64,000 bases of DNA from Candidatus Woesearchaeota archaeon. Its GTDB lineage: Archaea > Nanobdellota > Nanobdellia > Woesearchaeales > SM23-78. Each line of letters opens with the position of its first letter. Positions within the stretch are counted from its first letter, which is position 1. The position numbers and the translations under genes are program-made. Shown here in pieces: positions 45,782-54,322 of this stretch. The stretch covers positions 1 to 64,000 of the forward strand of contig JAFGRK010000016.1 in NCBI GenBank assembly GCA_016935175.1, given 5' to 3'. The notes under the pieces are model-generated. The model was not told the DNA's origin. It saw only the letters and a list, made by a program, of their open reading frames with translations, and did not search any database.

Positions 45782-46380
45782 AATGGGATGAATACAAGGA
45801 ACACGTGAAAAAAGCCCTCGACACCTTTGAATTCGACGACAAGATACTTGATATCCTAAAGAACTCAATAAAGAACAACCAGACCATATTTGTAGGCGGC
45901 AATGGTGGCAGCGCTAGCATAGCATCCCACTATGTCTGCGACCTTTCAAAAGGCGCTAACAAGGACTGGAAAGCCAACTTCAACAGGTACAGGGCCATAT
46001 GCCTCTCAAGCAACCTGGGCTATATCACTGCCATAAGCAATGACGAGCACTATGATGAGGTTTTCAGGCAGCAGCTCATCAACCTGGCCAAGCCCAATGA
46101 CATCCTGATAATGATTTCTTCATCAGGCAACAGCCCTAACGTGGTCAAGGCAGCAGAGTATGCCAAGAGCATAGGCATGGTAGTCATAGGCATCTCTGGC
46201 TTCAAGGGCGGCAAGCTAAAGGAGATAGCCCACCACACAGCCTATGTCAACCACGACAAGTACGAGGTGTGCGAGAACATCCATGACATCTTTGGCCAGT
46301 TCCTGTCTGCCTATTTGAAAGAGGCTGTTGATGAGAAAGCATCTGTCATAATAGAGGGTGGCCGAAAGAAAAAGAAATAA
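45778..46380 (+). CDS. gmhA: Sedoheptulose 7-phosphate isomerase (GmhA, SIS domain)
   Basis: A 200-residue SIS-domain isomerase. The GmhA-type signature GNGGSAS is at residues 41-47, followed by LGYITAISNDEHYDEVFRQQL and SSSGNSPNVVKAAEYAK. These match sedoheptulose 7-phosphate isomerase better than other SIS proteins. It would convert sedoheptulose 7-phosphate to D-glycero-D-manno-heptose 7-phosphate. A Lys-rich C-terminus ends in KKKK. A T-run at 46384-46391 follows the stop codon. Confidence 0.9.
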   Translation: MKWDEYKEHVKKALDTFEFDDKILDILKNSIKNNQTIFVGGNGGSASIASHYVCDLSKGANKDWKANFNRYRAICLSSNLGYITAISNDEHYDEVFRQQLINLAKPNDILIMISSSGNSPNVVKAAEYAKSIGMVVIGISGFKGGKLKEIAHHTAYVNHDKYEVCENIHDIFGQFLSAYLKEAVDEKASVIIEGGRKKKK

Positions 46381-46383
46381 CAA

Positions 46384-46391
46384 TTTTTTTT
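46384..46391 (+). terminator. T-run after gmhA
   Basis: A run of eight T residues directly after the gmhA stop codon, in the 24-bp gap before the convergent nucleotidyltransferase gene. Oligo-T tracts terminate archaeal transcription. Confidence 0.45.
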
Positions 46392-46404
46392 ACACCATAT
46401 CTTA

Positions 46405-47478
46405 TTAAAAATCCTTCTTCAAATCCTCATAGCTCTTGTCCCTGACATCTATGAACCTGGCATTAAGGTTGGCTGCAAGACCACGGTCATCCTCGCTGTC
46501 TCCTAGAACTATTATTCCTGTAAATTCATCCAGTTTCTTGCCAAGAGCCTTAAGGGCGTCAAAAACCATCTCAGGCGAAGGCTTTCTCTTGGTCTTCTCT
46601 TTAACGTATTTAGGGTCAAAATCAATTTGTCCTTTCTTCTTTTTCACAAATGCAGCATCAGCATCAGGGCAATACTGCCAGTTGTCAATCTTAACATTGC
46701 ACTTCTTGAGCACTGCATCAACGCAATCATTTATCTCTTCTACTCTCTTGCATGTGAACATCTTCCTGGCAACGCCGTTCTGGTTGCTGACCACGACCTT
46801 GGTTGTATCGAACTTGGTCTGTAGATAGATTATGAAATCAATCACTGGCTTGTTGATGCTTATCTCATCTTTCCAGCAAGAGTTCTTGCCTATGAACTCC
46901 TTGTCCAGGATAAGGGTGCCGTCCCTGTCAATCACCAGCAGGAGGTTCTTCCTGTCAAGCTCTTCCTTGATGTAGCGGATGATTTCTGTCGTTGAAAGGT
47001 TAGGGTCATCTGTGTACTTCATCTCCCCGTTAACACTGGCAATGGCTTCCCTCTCAGCAGTTATGCCTGGAGTGGTCTTGCTGATGTAATCAGATCCCTT
47101 TATGTAGCATGATGGCTTGAGCTTGTGTATTACATCAACTGCGGTCTGGTAGTCGCTTATGATGACAAAATCTACGCTTTCAAGGCAGGCAACTGAATAA
47201 GCCCTTATATTGTCAGGATAAACAGGCCTTCCACTTCCTTTTCTTGAAGCCACAAACCTGTCGGTGTTGACAGAAACAATCAGTACGTCACAAAGCTTTT
47301 TTGCTGACTCAAAATGCTTCATCTGCCCTGGGTGGAGCAAGTCAAACCCTCCCTGGCAAAGCCCTACTTTCTTGCCTTGCTTCTTGAGCTCCTCAATCTT
47401 CTTGATGGCCTGGGGATAGCTCAATATCTTCTTTGAGGTAAGGGCTTTTTCAACTTCCTTGCTTATCTTGATGCTCAT
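46405..47478 (-). CDS. HldE-like nucleotidyltransferase fused to GmhB-like HAD phosphatase
   Basis: A 357-residue bifunctional protein. Residues 38-140 are a cytidylyltransferase-like domain (GGFDLLHPGQ, then a VSVNTDRFV strand and IKGSDY) matching the C-terminal half of HldE. Its HxGH motif reads HPGQ at 49-52. Residues 178-357 are a HAD phosphatase with DRDGT at 184-188, SNQNGVARKMF and LGDSEDD, closest to GmhB, although the GmhB zinc cysteines are absent. Together they could dephosphorylate heptose 1,7-bisphosphate and activate heptose 1-phosphate. The gene converges on gmhA. Confidence 0.85.
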   Translation of the reverse strand: MSIKISKEVEKALTSKKILSYPQAIKKIEELKKQGKKVGLCQGGFDLLHPGQMKHFESAKKLCDVLIVSVNTDRFVASRKGSGRPVYPDNIRAYSVACLESVDFVIISDYQTAVDVIHKLKPSCYIKGSDYISKTTPGITAEREAIASVNGEMKYTDDPNLSTTEIIRYIKEELDRKNLLLVIDRDGTLILDKEFIGKNSCWKDEISINKPVIDFIIYLQTKFDTTKVVVSNQNGVARKMFTCKRVEEINDCVDAVLKKCNVKIDNWQYCPDADAAFVKKKKGQIDFDPKYVKEKTKRKPSPEMVFDALKALGKKLDEFTGIIVLGDSEDDRGLAANLNARFIDVRDKSYEDLKKDF

Positions 47479-47514
47479 ATAATCATCTCTCCTTAGCCAA
47501 TCCTATTCTTAGCC

Positions 47515-48228
47515 CTACTTAACCCCGACATCCTTTTTTATGTATATATCATTTAGCAAAGTTAGCACAGTGGTTGCCATGCCTATGATGTTCTTGATGC
47601 GGAACATGGAGCTGCCCACGGTCTTGGCTGTGCTGTAAGGCACTTCCATATATGTGTATTTCTTGCTTTTCAGCAGGCGCACCTCTATTTCTGCCTGGTA
47701 GGCAAAGCTGTTAGTGCTCATCCTCACTTTTTTCAGTATCTTGGTCTTATGGAGTACATACCCATTATAATATTTTACCTTTAAGCCGAACAAGGTGTTG
47801 AGTATGATGGTGAAGCTCCTTGACAAGAGCCTTCTCATCCAATGCCTATCATGGGTATTGTTTATGTAGGAAAGTATTAGGTCTGCCTTGCCTGCATGCT
47901 TCAATATCCTCCTGACAGAAGCCTCCTGTGCATCCCCTTCCCCTGACAAGCCAATGAAGTACTCTTTTTTTGCAAGCTTAAAGCCAGTCCTGTAGTTATA
48001 GCCAAGCCCCATGTTCTTCTTGTTATGCACCACCCTGACCTTGGAATTTTTCCTGGCTATCCTATCAGCGATCTTGCCTGTCTTGTCAGTGCTGCAGTCA
48101 TTGAAGATGATAATCTCATAGTCCTTGAACATGCTTTTTGCAACGCGGTTGTACTTGGCAACTGCTTTCTCCAGGTGTTCCTCCTCATTAAATGCAGGCA
48201 CCACGATGCTTAGTGATGAATTTATCAT
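47515..48228 (-). CDS. GT2 glycosyltransferase
   Basis: A 237-residue GT-A transferase: LSIVVPAFNEEEHLEKA, FNDCSTDKT, GLSGEGDA in place of the usual DxD-type position, and a C-terminal region similar to dolichyl-phosphate mannose synthase relatives. The metal-binding acidic pair is less obvious than in the other GT2 proteins here. It lies just downstream of a methyltransferase gene on the same strand, 37 bp from the heptose-activating fusion gene. It could use the activated heptose as donor. Confidence 0.8.
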   Translation of the reverse strand: MINSSLSIVVPAFNEEEHLEKAVAKYNRVAKSMFKDYEIIIFNDCSTDKTGKIADRIARKNSKVRVVHNKKNMGLGYNYRTGFKLAKKEYFIGLSGEGDAQEASVRRILKHAGKADLILSYINNTHDRHWMRRLLSRSFTIILNTLFGLKVKYYNGYVLHKTKILKKVRMSTNSFAYQAEIEVRLLKSKKYTYMEVPYSTAKTVGSSMFRIKNIIGMATTVLTLLNDIYIKKDVGVK

Positions 48229-48266
48229 GATGTTCTCACTTGATTATTCATTATCATTTACTTATT

Positions 48267-49010
48267 TCATTTATTCTTGACAGCTATTAGCCTTATAATA
48301 TTTGCCTTATTTGCAGGGGCTTTCACACTTTTGTCTTTTGCCACCAGCACATCAAAAAGCCTTTTTACCCTCTGGAACTTGCTCAGTCCCTTTTCAGTGA
48401 TTAGGTCAAGCTTGCTTATTAAGGTCTCCTGCCTTGCAATCACATAGCATTGGGTTATGAACTCTTTTTTTAAGCTTTTGGATGTGAAATGATGCAAGTG
48501 CGCAGGGTTGCTCCTGCTATCTTCTAGAGTAAGCTTGTGCTCGCAATTTGGCACCTCGACAAAGATGGCAGAATCTTTTTTTAGCAGCTTATCTGTGGTC
48601 TTGAAAAAACCAGGAAGGTTCTCAAGGTGCTCTAGCACATGCGACATGATTATTAAGTCATATTTTTGCCTACTCTTGAAAAGCTCTATGCTTCCACAGT
48701 AGGCTATTCCCTTGCCAACTTTCCTGTTGATGCGTTCGCAAGAATGCTTGTCAGGCTCAACACCTGTGATATCATAGCCTTTTTTGTGCCAAAACCTTAT
48801 TGCTTCCCCATAGCCGCAGCCAATTTCAAGAATATTCCTTGGCTTGCAGCTGGAAAGAACCCATTTGGCCTGGTCCTTGGCCCTGAGAAGGCCTGCCCTC
48901 ATGTAGACAAAGTCAATAAGCCACTTAATCTTAGGAAGACCAAAAAGCCCCCTAAGGGAGTCTCTTTTGCCTTTCCAGAACTCTTCCCTGTACATAGCCT
49001 CAGATTTCAT
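48267..49010 (-). CDS. SAM-dependent methyltransferase
   Basis: A 247-residue class I methyltransferase with motif I ILEIGCGYGEA, GVEPDKHSCERIN and LIIMSHVLEHLENLPGFF. It closely parallels the core of the methyltransferase at 20738 (both continue into an FVEVPNC/FIEVPNC motif) but lacks its zinc ribbon. A TATA box (minus strand, near 49055-49063) and GGGGGAGC lie upstream. It leads the GT2 and heptose-activation genes on this strand. Confidence 0.82.
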   Translation of the reverse strand: MKSEAMYREEFWKGKRDSLRGLFGLPKIKWLIDFVYMRAGLLRAKDQAKWVLSSCKPRNILEIGCGYGEAIRFWHKKGYDITGVEPDKHSCERINRKVGKGIAYCGSIELFKSRQKYDLIIMSHVLEHLENLPGFFKTTDKLLKKDSAIFVEVPNCEHKLTLEDSRSNPAHLHHFTSKSLKKEFITQCYVIARQETLISKLDLITEKGLSKFQRVKRLFDVLVAKDKSVKAPANKANIIRLIAVKNK

Positions 49011-49155
49011 TTACAAGCTCCCCCTATCAACTCTACAAAAAGACTATTCAATAATTTATAAAGGTTTATGTTGACAAGGGTTCGAATGCGAGGTTTTTGC
49101 CGAAACATTTAAAACTAATGGCTTTAAACTAAGCTGGGGGTTAGGAGGGATTTTT

Positions 49156-51096
49156 TTGTCTGAACCAGAGGAGAATAAGCCAGATAAGCCAGAGCACAAA
49201 AAGCAAAAAGAAGAAGAAAGAGAAGAAGATAAAGGCAGAGAAGCTGACAGCAGGTTCAGCAGGCTTATCAAGAGGCTGCAATGGCAGGATTATGCTTTCA
49301 TCTGCTTGCTATTGGTTTACCTTTTCTTGCAGCTAAGCTTTTCATCTTCGCTTAAGCAGCTTCCAAGCCCGATTTATGGGGGTGACTATTATTATTCTCT
49401 TGGAACAGTGCAGCATTTCATGAGTGGCGGAAACCCCTTTGTGAGTTCCAACTTCCTGGGCTCAGAGCCAGGCTACCTTCCTCCTTATGCCATCTCTGTT
49501 GGATTGACAGGCATGCTGCTAGGCTTGACTGCCTTTGCAGCCATGAAGGCTTTCTCAATTATTTTCATGATAGCAGCAATGATAGTTTTTTACCTTTTCA
49601 TATCTTACCTTTTCAAGAACAAGTCAGCAGCCATGGTTGCCATCATATTCTACATGCCACTGGCAAGCTTTCCTGTGCTTAAGTACAATGTTTTCACCTT
49701 GTTCCTGATATTTCCAGCAGTGCTTTTCAGCCTTTATGCTTTCATGAGGAAAAAGTCCCTTATGCTTGCAATGCTATCAGGAGCGCTCCTAGGGCTTTGC
49801 GGCATCTCGCACACCTCTGTCTTTGCAGCCACCATGTTCTTTTTCGGTACAATCGCGCTTTACATCCTTTTCTTTGAGCACTTACACAAGAAAGGCAAGT
49901 CCTGGGGCTTTGACAAGGAGAGCTTCAAGAAGTCATTTTTAAGGAGCCTGGCATTATTGGCTCTCATCTCTATAATTGCAGCTGCCATCTCCATGCTGTT
50001 TTGGTACAAGCCATTATTTGTCTATCATGGAAAGCTACCTGAGAGCACAGCTCACGTGCTTGCCTTCCCTACTTTCAGCTCCCAGGCAAAGCTGGTGTTG
50101 GATAACATCAAGTACTACTTCTTTAATTTCACTGACCTGCTCACAGGAGCCAAGTCTGTATTGTTACTCCTTGGAGTGTTATCAATATTCCTAATAAAGA
50201 AATACAATCCTTTTGAGAAGTTCATGCTGATAATCCTTGCAGCAACTTTCCTAGGAGCAATGCACCACCTCATCACAGAGCCTTTGCTAGGAATCAACCT
50301 TGCAGTGCAGCAGGTGGCTGAGTTCAGCTTTAACTTTACTAGCGCTGTGTTCGCAGCCTATGCTGTGGTGGTAATGGGCAGCCTGCTCAAGAAGTACAAG
50401 CTTTATGTGGCCATCTTTTTCATTGCATTGTTGCTGCTCTTTAACCTGCTCCAGTTCAATGACTTCTCAAAGAACAACCAATGGGTTAAGGCAGGACAAA
50501 CCGATATGTCCCCTAACCTGGCCTCTATGCAGGGCTGGGTGCTCAAAAACACTGGTGTAAATGATGTCTTCCTGTCAACCAATGAGCTCAACTTTGCTGT
50601 TAACGCCTTGACAGGCAGGAAGATAGTGAATGGCAGGCGCTCCCACAGCAGCATGTTTCTTGACCATAACCAGAGGCACGCAGTGGCTGCTGTCATGCTC
50701 TATGGCAATGATAGCGAGGTAAGAAAGGCTTTGCTGAAAGAATACTCTGTGGATTACCTTTATTGGGACTATTACTGGTTCAGGTCAGAGTTCAACTTTG
50801 ATGAGGAAGGCAAGCTAATATCATGGTTTGACCCTCTCATGGTGGTTGAGACTCCAGAATACCTCAAGCTCTTCCAGGACAACAATGTGTCTTTCTTCAG
50901 GCAGCATACCTGGCTTGACCCTACCATCAAGTTTGAGACCATGCCCAAGTTCGATGCTATGATAGTGCTTCCCAACCAATTCAACATCGAGCATCCTTGG
51001 CATCCTGACCTTGACAATTACCTGATTGAGGTATGGAACTTTTCCCAAGGAGGCCAGACCCTTAGCAGGGTTTACAAGATAGTTAATGTTGATTGA
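49156..51096 (+). CDS. Polytopic membrane protein, probable GT-C glycosyltransferase
   Basis: A 646-residue protein. The first 45 residues are highly charged and cytosolic, then about 11-12 hydrophobic segments, then a soluble C-terminal domain of roughly 200 residues. The first external loop contains GGDYYYSLG, a candidate catalytic acidic site as in STT3/PMT-type enzymes. A clear family name cannot be given. TTG 49156 is the start because AGGAGGG stands 5-8 nt before it. The next two genes encode half-size transporters, suggesting lipid-linked sugar handling. Confidence 0.65.
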   Translation: MSEPEENKPDKPEHKKQKEEEREEDKGREADSRFSRLIKRLQWQDYAFICLLLVYLFLQLSFSSSLKQLPSPIYGGDYYYSLGTVQHFMSGGNPFVSSNFLGSEPGYLPPYAISVGLTGMLLGLTAFAAMKAFSIIFMIAAMIVFYLFISYLFKNKSAAMVAIIFYMPLASFPVLKYNVFTLFLIFPAVLFSLYAFMRKKSLMLAMLSGALLGLCGISHTSVFAATMFFFGTIALYILFFEHLHKKGKSWGFDKESFKKSFLRSLALLALISIIAAAISMLFWYKPLFVYHGKLPESTAHVLAFPTFSSQAKLVLDNIKYYFFNFTDLLTGAKSVLLLLGVLSIFLIKKYNPFEKFMLIILAATFLGAMHHLITEPLLGINLAVQQVAEFSFNFTSAVFAAYAVVVMGSLLKKYKLYVAIFFIALLLLFNLLQFNDFSKNNQWVKAGQTDMSPNLASMQGWVLKNTGVNDVFLSTNELNFAVNALTGRKIVNGRRSHSSMFLDHNQRHAVAAVMLYGNDSEVRKALLKEYSVDYLYWDYYWFRSEFNFDEEGKLISWFDPLMVVETPEYLKLFQDNNVSFFRQHTWLDPTIKFETMPKFDAMIVLPNQFNIEHPWHPDLDNYLIEVWNFSQGGQTLSRVYKIVNVD

Positions 51097-51106
51097 TTAG
51101 GCTATC

Positions 51107-51526
51107 ATGATTTTTTGGATGATCAATATGGCAAATCATATGGCAAAGCAGAAAAAACCATTACCTAAGGCAAACATTAACAAGGCCATCTTCTTGATGA
51201 TAACCTGCACCATCTTCACCAGCCTGGCGCAGCTATTCCTTAAGTCAGGGGTTTCAAGAATCCAGTTGACCTTTATTGGCATGATAACCAACTGGGTGCT
51301 GATCCTAGGAGTGGTATTCTACGGCTTGGGGGCTTTGATAATGATATTTGCGCTCAAGCAAGGGGAATTGTCATTGCTCTATCCCTTCCTGAGCCTTAGC
51401 TATGTCTGGGTGCCTATACTCTCAATATTTGTGGTTCATGAGTCACTAGTGCTTATGCAATGGCTTGGCATTGCCATGATAATCCTGGGTTCTTTCTTCA
51501 TGAGGAGAGGTGCTACTTATGCTTAA
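51107..51526 (+). CDS. EamA/SMR-like 4-TM transporter subunit
   Basis: A 139-residue protein with four predicted helices: FLMITCTIFTSLAQLFLK, WVLILGVVFYGLGALIMIFAL, LLYPFLSLSYVWVPILSIF and GIAMIILGSFFMRRG. The pattern is that of a half EamA or SMR protein such as ArnE/ArnF, which flip lipid-linked aminosugars. The ATG at 51107 is used, but 51119, 51128 or 51140 are possible and no strong ribosome binding site decides. It overlaps the next gene by 8 bp. Confidence 0.75.
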   Translation: MIFWMINMANHMAKQKKPLPKANINKAIFLMITCTIFTSLAQLFLKSGVSRIQLTFIGMITNWVLILGVVFYGLGALIMIFALKQGELSLLYPFLSLSYVWVPILSIFVVHESLVLMQWLGIAMIILGSFFMRRGATYA

Positions 51527-51869
51527 CCTATTTGCTGCATTCCTTGTATTGATTGCTACCTTCACAGGAGCTTTCAGCTCATTGTTCTTGAAAAAAGGAG
51601 CAGAGAAGTTCAACCTTAGCCTATTGCAGCAGCTGAGGAACAAGGACCTGATACTTGGGGTGGTGCTTTTCTTTGCAGGATTTGTGGTGTATGTCTATGC
51701 CCTAAGCCTGGAAAAGCTATCAATACTCTATCCTATAACTGCGCTCACCTATGTGTGGACTGCCTTTATCTCCATTAAGTTCCTTAATGAGAAGATGAAC
51801 CTGTACAAATGGCTAGGCATAGCTACCATAATCCTGGGTATATTCTGCGTGACCTATTTTGCAGGCTAA
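51519..51869 (+). CDS. EamA/SMR-like 4-TM transporter subunit (partner)
   Basis: A 116-residue, four-helix protein paralogous to the preceding one: FLVLIATFTGAFSSLFLKKG, LGVVLFFAGFVVYVYAL, ILYPITALTYVWTAFISI and GIATIILGIFCVTYF. ATG 51519 lies within the end of the upstream gene, with GAGAGGTG before it. Two adjacent half-size SMR genes imply a heterodimeric transporter, similar in layout to ArnE-ArnF. Substrate unknown; a lipid-phosphate sugar is plausible from context. Confidence 0.75.
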   Translation: MLNLFAAFLVLIATFTGAFSSLFLKKGAEKFNLSLLQQLRNKDLILGVVLFFAGFVVYVYALSLEKLSILYPITALTYVWTAFISIKFLNEKMNLYKWLGIATIILGIFCVTYFAG

Positions 51870-51961
51870 GAAGGGATTTCTTGAGATTAGCATATCTATA
51901 GCATATCTGTAAGAATTAGCAATAATTGAGAAATAGAAAGTAAAAAAAGAAAAATATAGTT

Positions 51962-52714
51962 TTATTGGCTGAACTGGTGCTCAAGCTGGGTAGACTTGAC
52001 CTCGTTCATGACAATGTCCCTGAACTCATAGTTTTTGCTCAGGTAAGTTATCTGCAAGGGTATGCCAAAGAATGAGTCCACAAACATGGTGCCTGAAAGC
52101 CCGTCAACCTCAATGTTCATCTCAACAGCGTTCCTGCTGGCAAATATCTTTGACTTACCTGTCAAGTCAGCCTTGGTTATCCTATCAATCCAGTCCCAAG
52201 GAGTAGGCCTGAAGTACTTGTCAAAATCCACTGAATAAGCCTTGTCCCTGTCCTTGCATACTGACCTGTCCCTGTACTCACAATAGGCAGTGGCAGTATT
52301 CTTCACCAAGTCAAGGTAGACTGTGTCATAGTATTCATTCCCAGCATAAACAGCCCTTACCTTAAGCTCAATCTTCATCTTGTCCTTGGTAGTGTAATAA
52401 ATGTCTTCCGGAAGAGATTGTGGTGATTCAACATATGAGTACTGCAATGAGGTCACCTTGGCATTATTGTCAAAATAGACCTGGGCAGCAGGAGAGATCT
52501 CCTTAACAACAGGCTCTGGAGCAGGCTCTGGAGCAGGCTCTGGCTGCTTAACCTCTTCTTTTGGCTCAGGAGCCATTGGAGTATAGCACTCCTCAGCATT
52601 CCTGACCCTTGTGCCGTCCTTGCAGATGTAGTACTCAGACACAGGCACGCAGCTGGCGATGAAAAAGCTAATGGCTAACAAGCAAATAACAGACATAACT
52701 ACTCCTTTTCCCAT
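51962..52714 (-). CDS. Secreted lipoprotein with Pro/Glu-rich linker
   Basis: A 250-residue protein with a signal peptide ending in the lipobox IASC, then a Cys-containing stretch and a PEPAPEPAPEP linker encoded by short tandem repeats at about 52509-52544. The remainder is a soluble domain without recognisable family. ATG 52714 is preferred because GGGGTG precedes it; an ATG six codons earlier lacks a ribosome binding site. It is unlinked to glycan genes. Confidence 0.65.
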   Translation of the reverse strand: MGKGVVMSVICLLAISFFIASCVPVSEYYICKDGTRVRNAEECYTPMAPEPKEEVKQPEPAPEPAPEPVVKEISPAAQVYFDNNAKVTSLQYSYVESPQSLPEDIYYTTKDKMKIELKVRAVYAGNEYYDTVYLDLVKNTATAYCEYRDRSVCKDRDKAYSVDFDKYFRPTPWDWIDRITKADLTGKSKIFASRNAVEMNIEVDGLSGTMFVDSFFGIPLQITYLSKNYEFRDIVMNEVKSTQLEHQFSQ

Positions 52715-52814
52715 TGAAAAAACACCCCGCATAATTATAGCTATAAAATAAAAGTTGAAAACATGAACCCCTATAAAAAAGTTTCTTTAATCAACAGGAT
52801 TTTTATTCGAGTAC

Positions 52815-53054
52815 TCATTTCTTCTTCTTCCTGTAATGCCCTTTTTCGTGGATAGCAAGCTTCTCCATGGCTTCCCTGTTGCTAGCCTCGATGTGGCTCA
52901 TGCTCACCACGCTGGCAACAAAGAGTATCACGAATGTCAAGGCAAAAGTAAATCCCCAGGTAGGGCTTATCCCCATCACAAAGAACACTGAGATGAAGAA
53001 TCCTAGCATTGTTGTCAGCATGAACCCGCTTGAAAAAGGAATATCCCCTTCCAT
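52815..53054 (-). CDS. Small membrane protein
   Basis: A 79-residue protein with two predicted membrane helices (MLTTMLGFFISVFFVMG and FALTFVILFVASVVSM) and a basic cytosolic tail ending in KKKK. The ribosome binding site GGGGTGGT is strong. No family is recognised. Confidence 0.6.
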   Translation of the reverse strand: MEGDIPFSSGFMLTTMLGFFISVFFVMGISPTWGFTFALTFVILFVASVVSMSHIEASNREAMEKLAIHEKGHYRKKKK

Positions 53055-53148
53055 TATTATACCACCCCTCTTTTTTTATTTAATTAATAGCTTTATAGCT
53101 TAATAGTAGTGCTGGTTTTATTTAAATTTAACTGAAAAAAGCAGAAAA

Positions 53149-54237
53149 TCAGCTGAATCGAACAAAGTTCAGTTCTTTCACAATCTTCCTGTTGTGCTCA
53201 AGCTTCTGCCTAAATTCATCCATGAACTTGGTCATCTTGTCGCAGGCAACCTGCTTTAGCTCTCCGCTAGTCATCCTGCCAGACTTGTACTCTTGGTATA
53301 TCCTGTCAAGCTCAGCATCATCTTCTATCAAGTGCTGCTTGAGCAGCTCAAAAACCATATCCTTCTCAATCACAGCGCCAAGCCTCCTGTGCTCCTCAAG
53401 AGTGTCCCTGCCGCCTGTCAAGGCATTCTTTATCTTCTTGCAAACAGCCTTGTTGTCTTCTGGCAGGCTTATGCAGCTTTCTGGCTTGGACTTGCTCATT
53501 TTGATGCTGCCATCAAGGCTAGGAGTGTATTTATGGTAAAGGCTGCTAGGAGCAAAATACTTCTTGCTCTTCATCCTGCTAACAACATCCCTGGAAAGCC
53601 TTATATGAGGGTCCTGATCCAGCCCCACAGGGATGATTCCAGGCATCCGCTCCTTGAACTGGGGATAAAGCACATCACCAACTTGGGTGACTGCGCTCAT
53701 AATCCTTCCAGGGTCTGCGCTGCCATAGATTGCCCGAAACTCATTGAGTGTTATTTTCTTTGCAGCTTCATAGGCAAAATGAACAACGTCCTTGTTCTCT
53801 GACTGGAAATAGAATATTGTCTTCTTAGGGTCAAGCCCTAGTGCCAAGTAAGCTGGAATATGGAATTCGAGCGCCCGCCTCCTGCCTTCCTCAAGGCTTA
53901 CTCCTCTTGCAGCAGCAGCCTCAAGGTCAGCTATGAGGATTATTGTCAGTGCGCCGTGCTTCTGGAAATAGGCCAGGTTCTCCACCACTACCTTGTTGCC
54001 CAGGTGTATCTGGTCGCTGGTAGGCATGATGCCGCTAAGGGCATAGAAAGGCTTTTTCTCCTTGATGCACTTAGCAATGATGCTCAAGTCCCTGCCTGCA
54101 AAAACCACTCCTCGCCTCATTACACGATTAGGCTCAGGGAACAAGCCAGGCGTAAATATCTCTAGCCCGAAGTCCTTTATTGCCTTGGCATAATCCTCTA
54201 CCAGCTCACTCCCATAAGGGTCTATCATCTTAGTCAT
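53149..54237 (-). CDS. trpS: Tryptophanyl-tRNA synthetase (archaeal type)
   Basis: A 362-residue class Ic aminoacyl-tRNA synthetase that charges tRNA-Trp. The archaeal/eukaryotic pattern is clear: MIDPYG at the N-terminus and MRRGVVFAGRD near residue 40. The HIGH-type motif IHLG covers residues 77-80, with LGLDPKKTIFYFQS near 133-146, VGLDQDPHIRLSRD near 204-217 and KMSKS at 246-250. Tyrosyl-tRNA synthetase is a related family, but these segments favour Trp. The transcript appears almost leaderless (ATTTAAATAG near 54261-54270, minus strand). Confidence 0.87.
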   Translation of the reverse strand: MTKMIDPYGSELVEDYAKAIKDFGLEIFTPGLFPEPNRVMRRGVVFAGRDLSIIAKCIKEKKPFYALSGIMPTSDQIHLGNKVVVENLAYFQKHGALTIILIADLEAAAARGVSLEEGRRRALEFHIPAYLALGLDPKKTIFYFQSENKDVVHFAYEAAKKITLNEFRAIYGSADPGRIMSAVTQVGDVLYPQFKERMPGIIPVGLDQDPHIRLSRDVVSRMKSKKYFAPSSLYHKYTPSLDGSIKMSKSKPESCISLPEDNKAVCKKIKNALTGGRDTLEEHRRLGAVIEKDMVFELLKQHLIEDDAELDRIYQEYKSGRMTSGELKQVACDKMTKFMDEFRQKLEHNRKIVKELNFVRFS

Positions 54238-54290
54238 ATTAGAGGATAATTGGCTATAAGCTATTTAAATTTTGGGTTTTTGCAGGAAAA

Positions 54291-54299
54291 TTTTATAAA
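54291..54299 (+). promoter_or_regulatory. TATA box of Nudix operon
   Basis: TTTTATAAA is about 28 bp before ATG 54323, giving a leaderless first gene. A minus-strand TATA-like ATTTAAATAG for trpS is about 25 bp away, so the two promoters are divergent. Confidence 0.6.
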
Positions 54300-54322
54300 C
54301 AGGCTTGGTTTCTGCAAACAGC

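Noticed and set aside
46050-46238. Antisense frames inside gmhA and many other genes
   Set aside because: They mirror the coding frame on the opposite strand with no ribosome binding site or promoter, the usual shadow of Lys-rich coding sequence.
53149-54237. Tyrosyl-tRNA synthetase
   Set aside because: The MIDPYG start, MRRGVVFAGRD and the LGLDPKKTIFYFQS segment fit archaeal TrpRS better than TyrRS.
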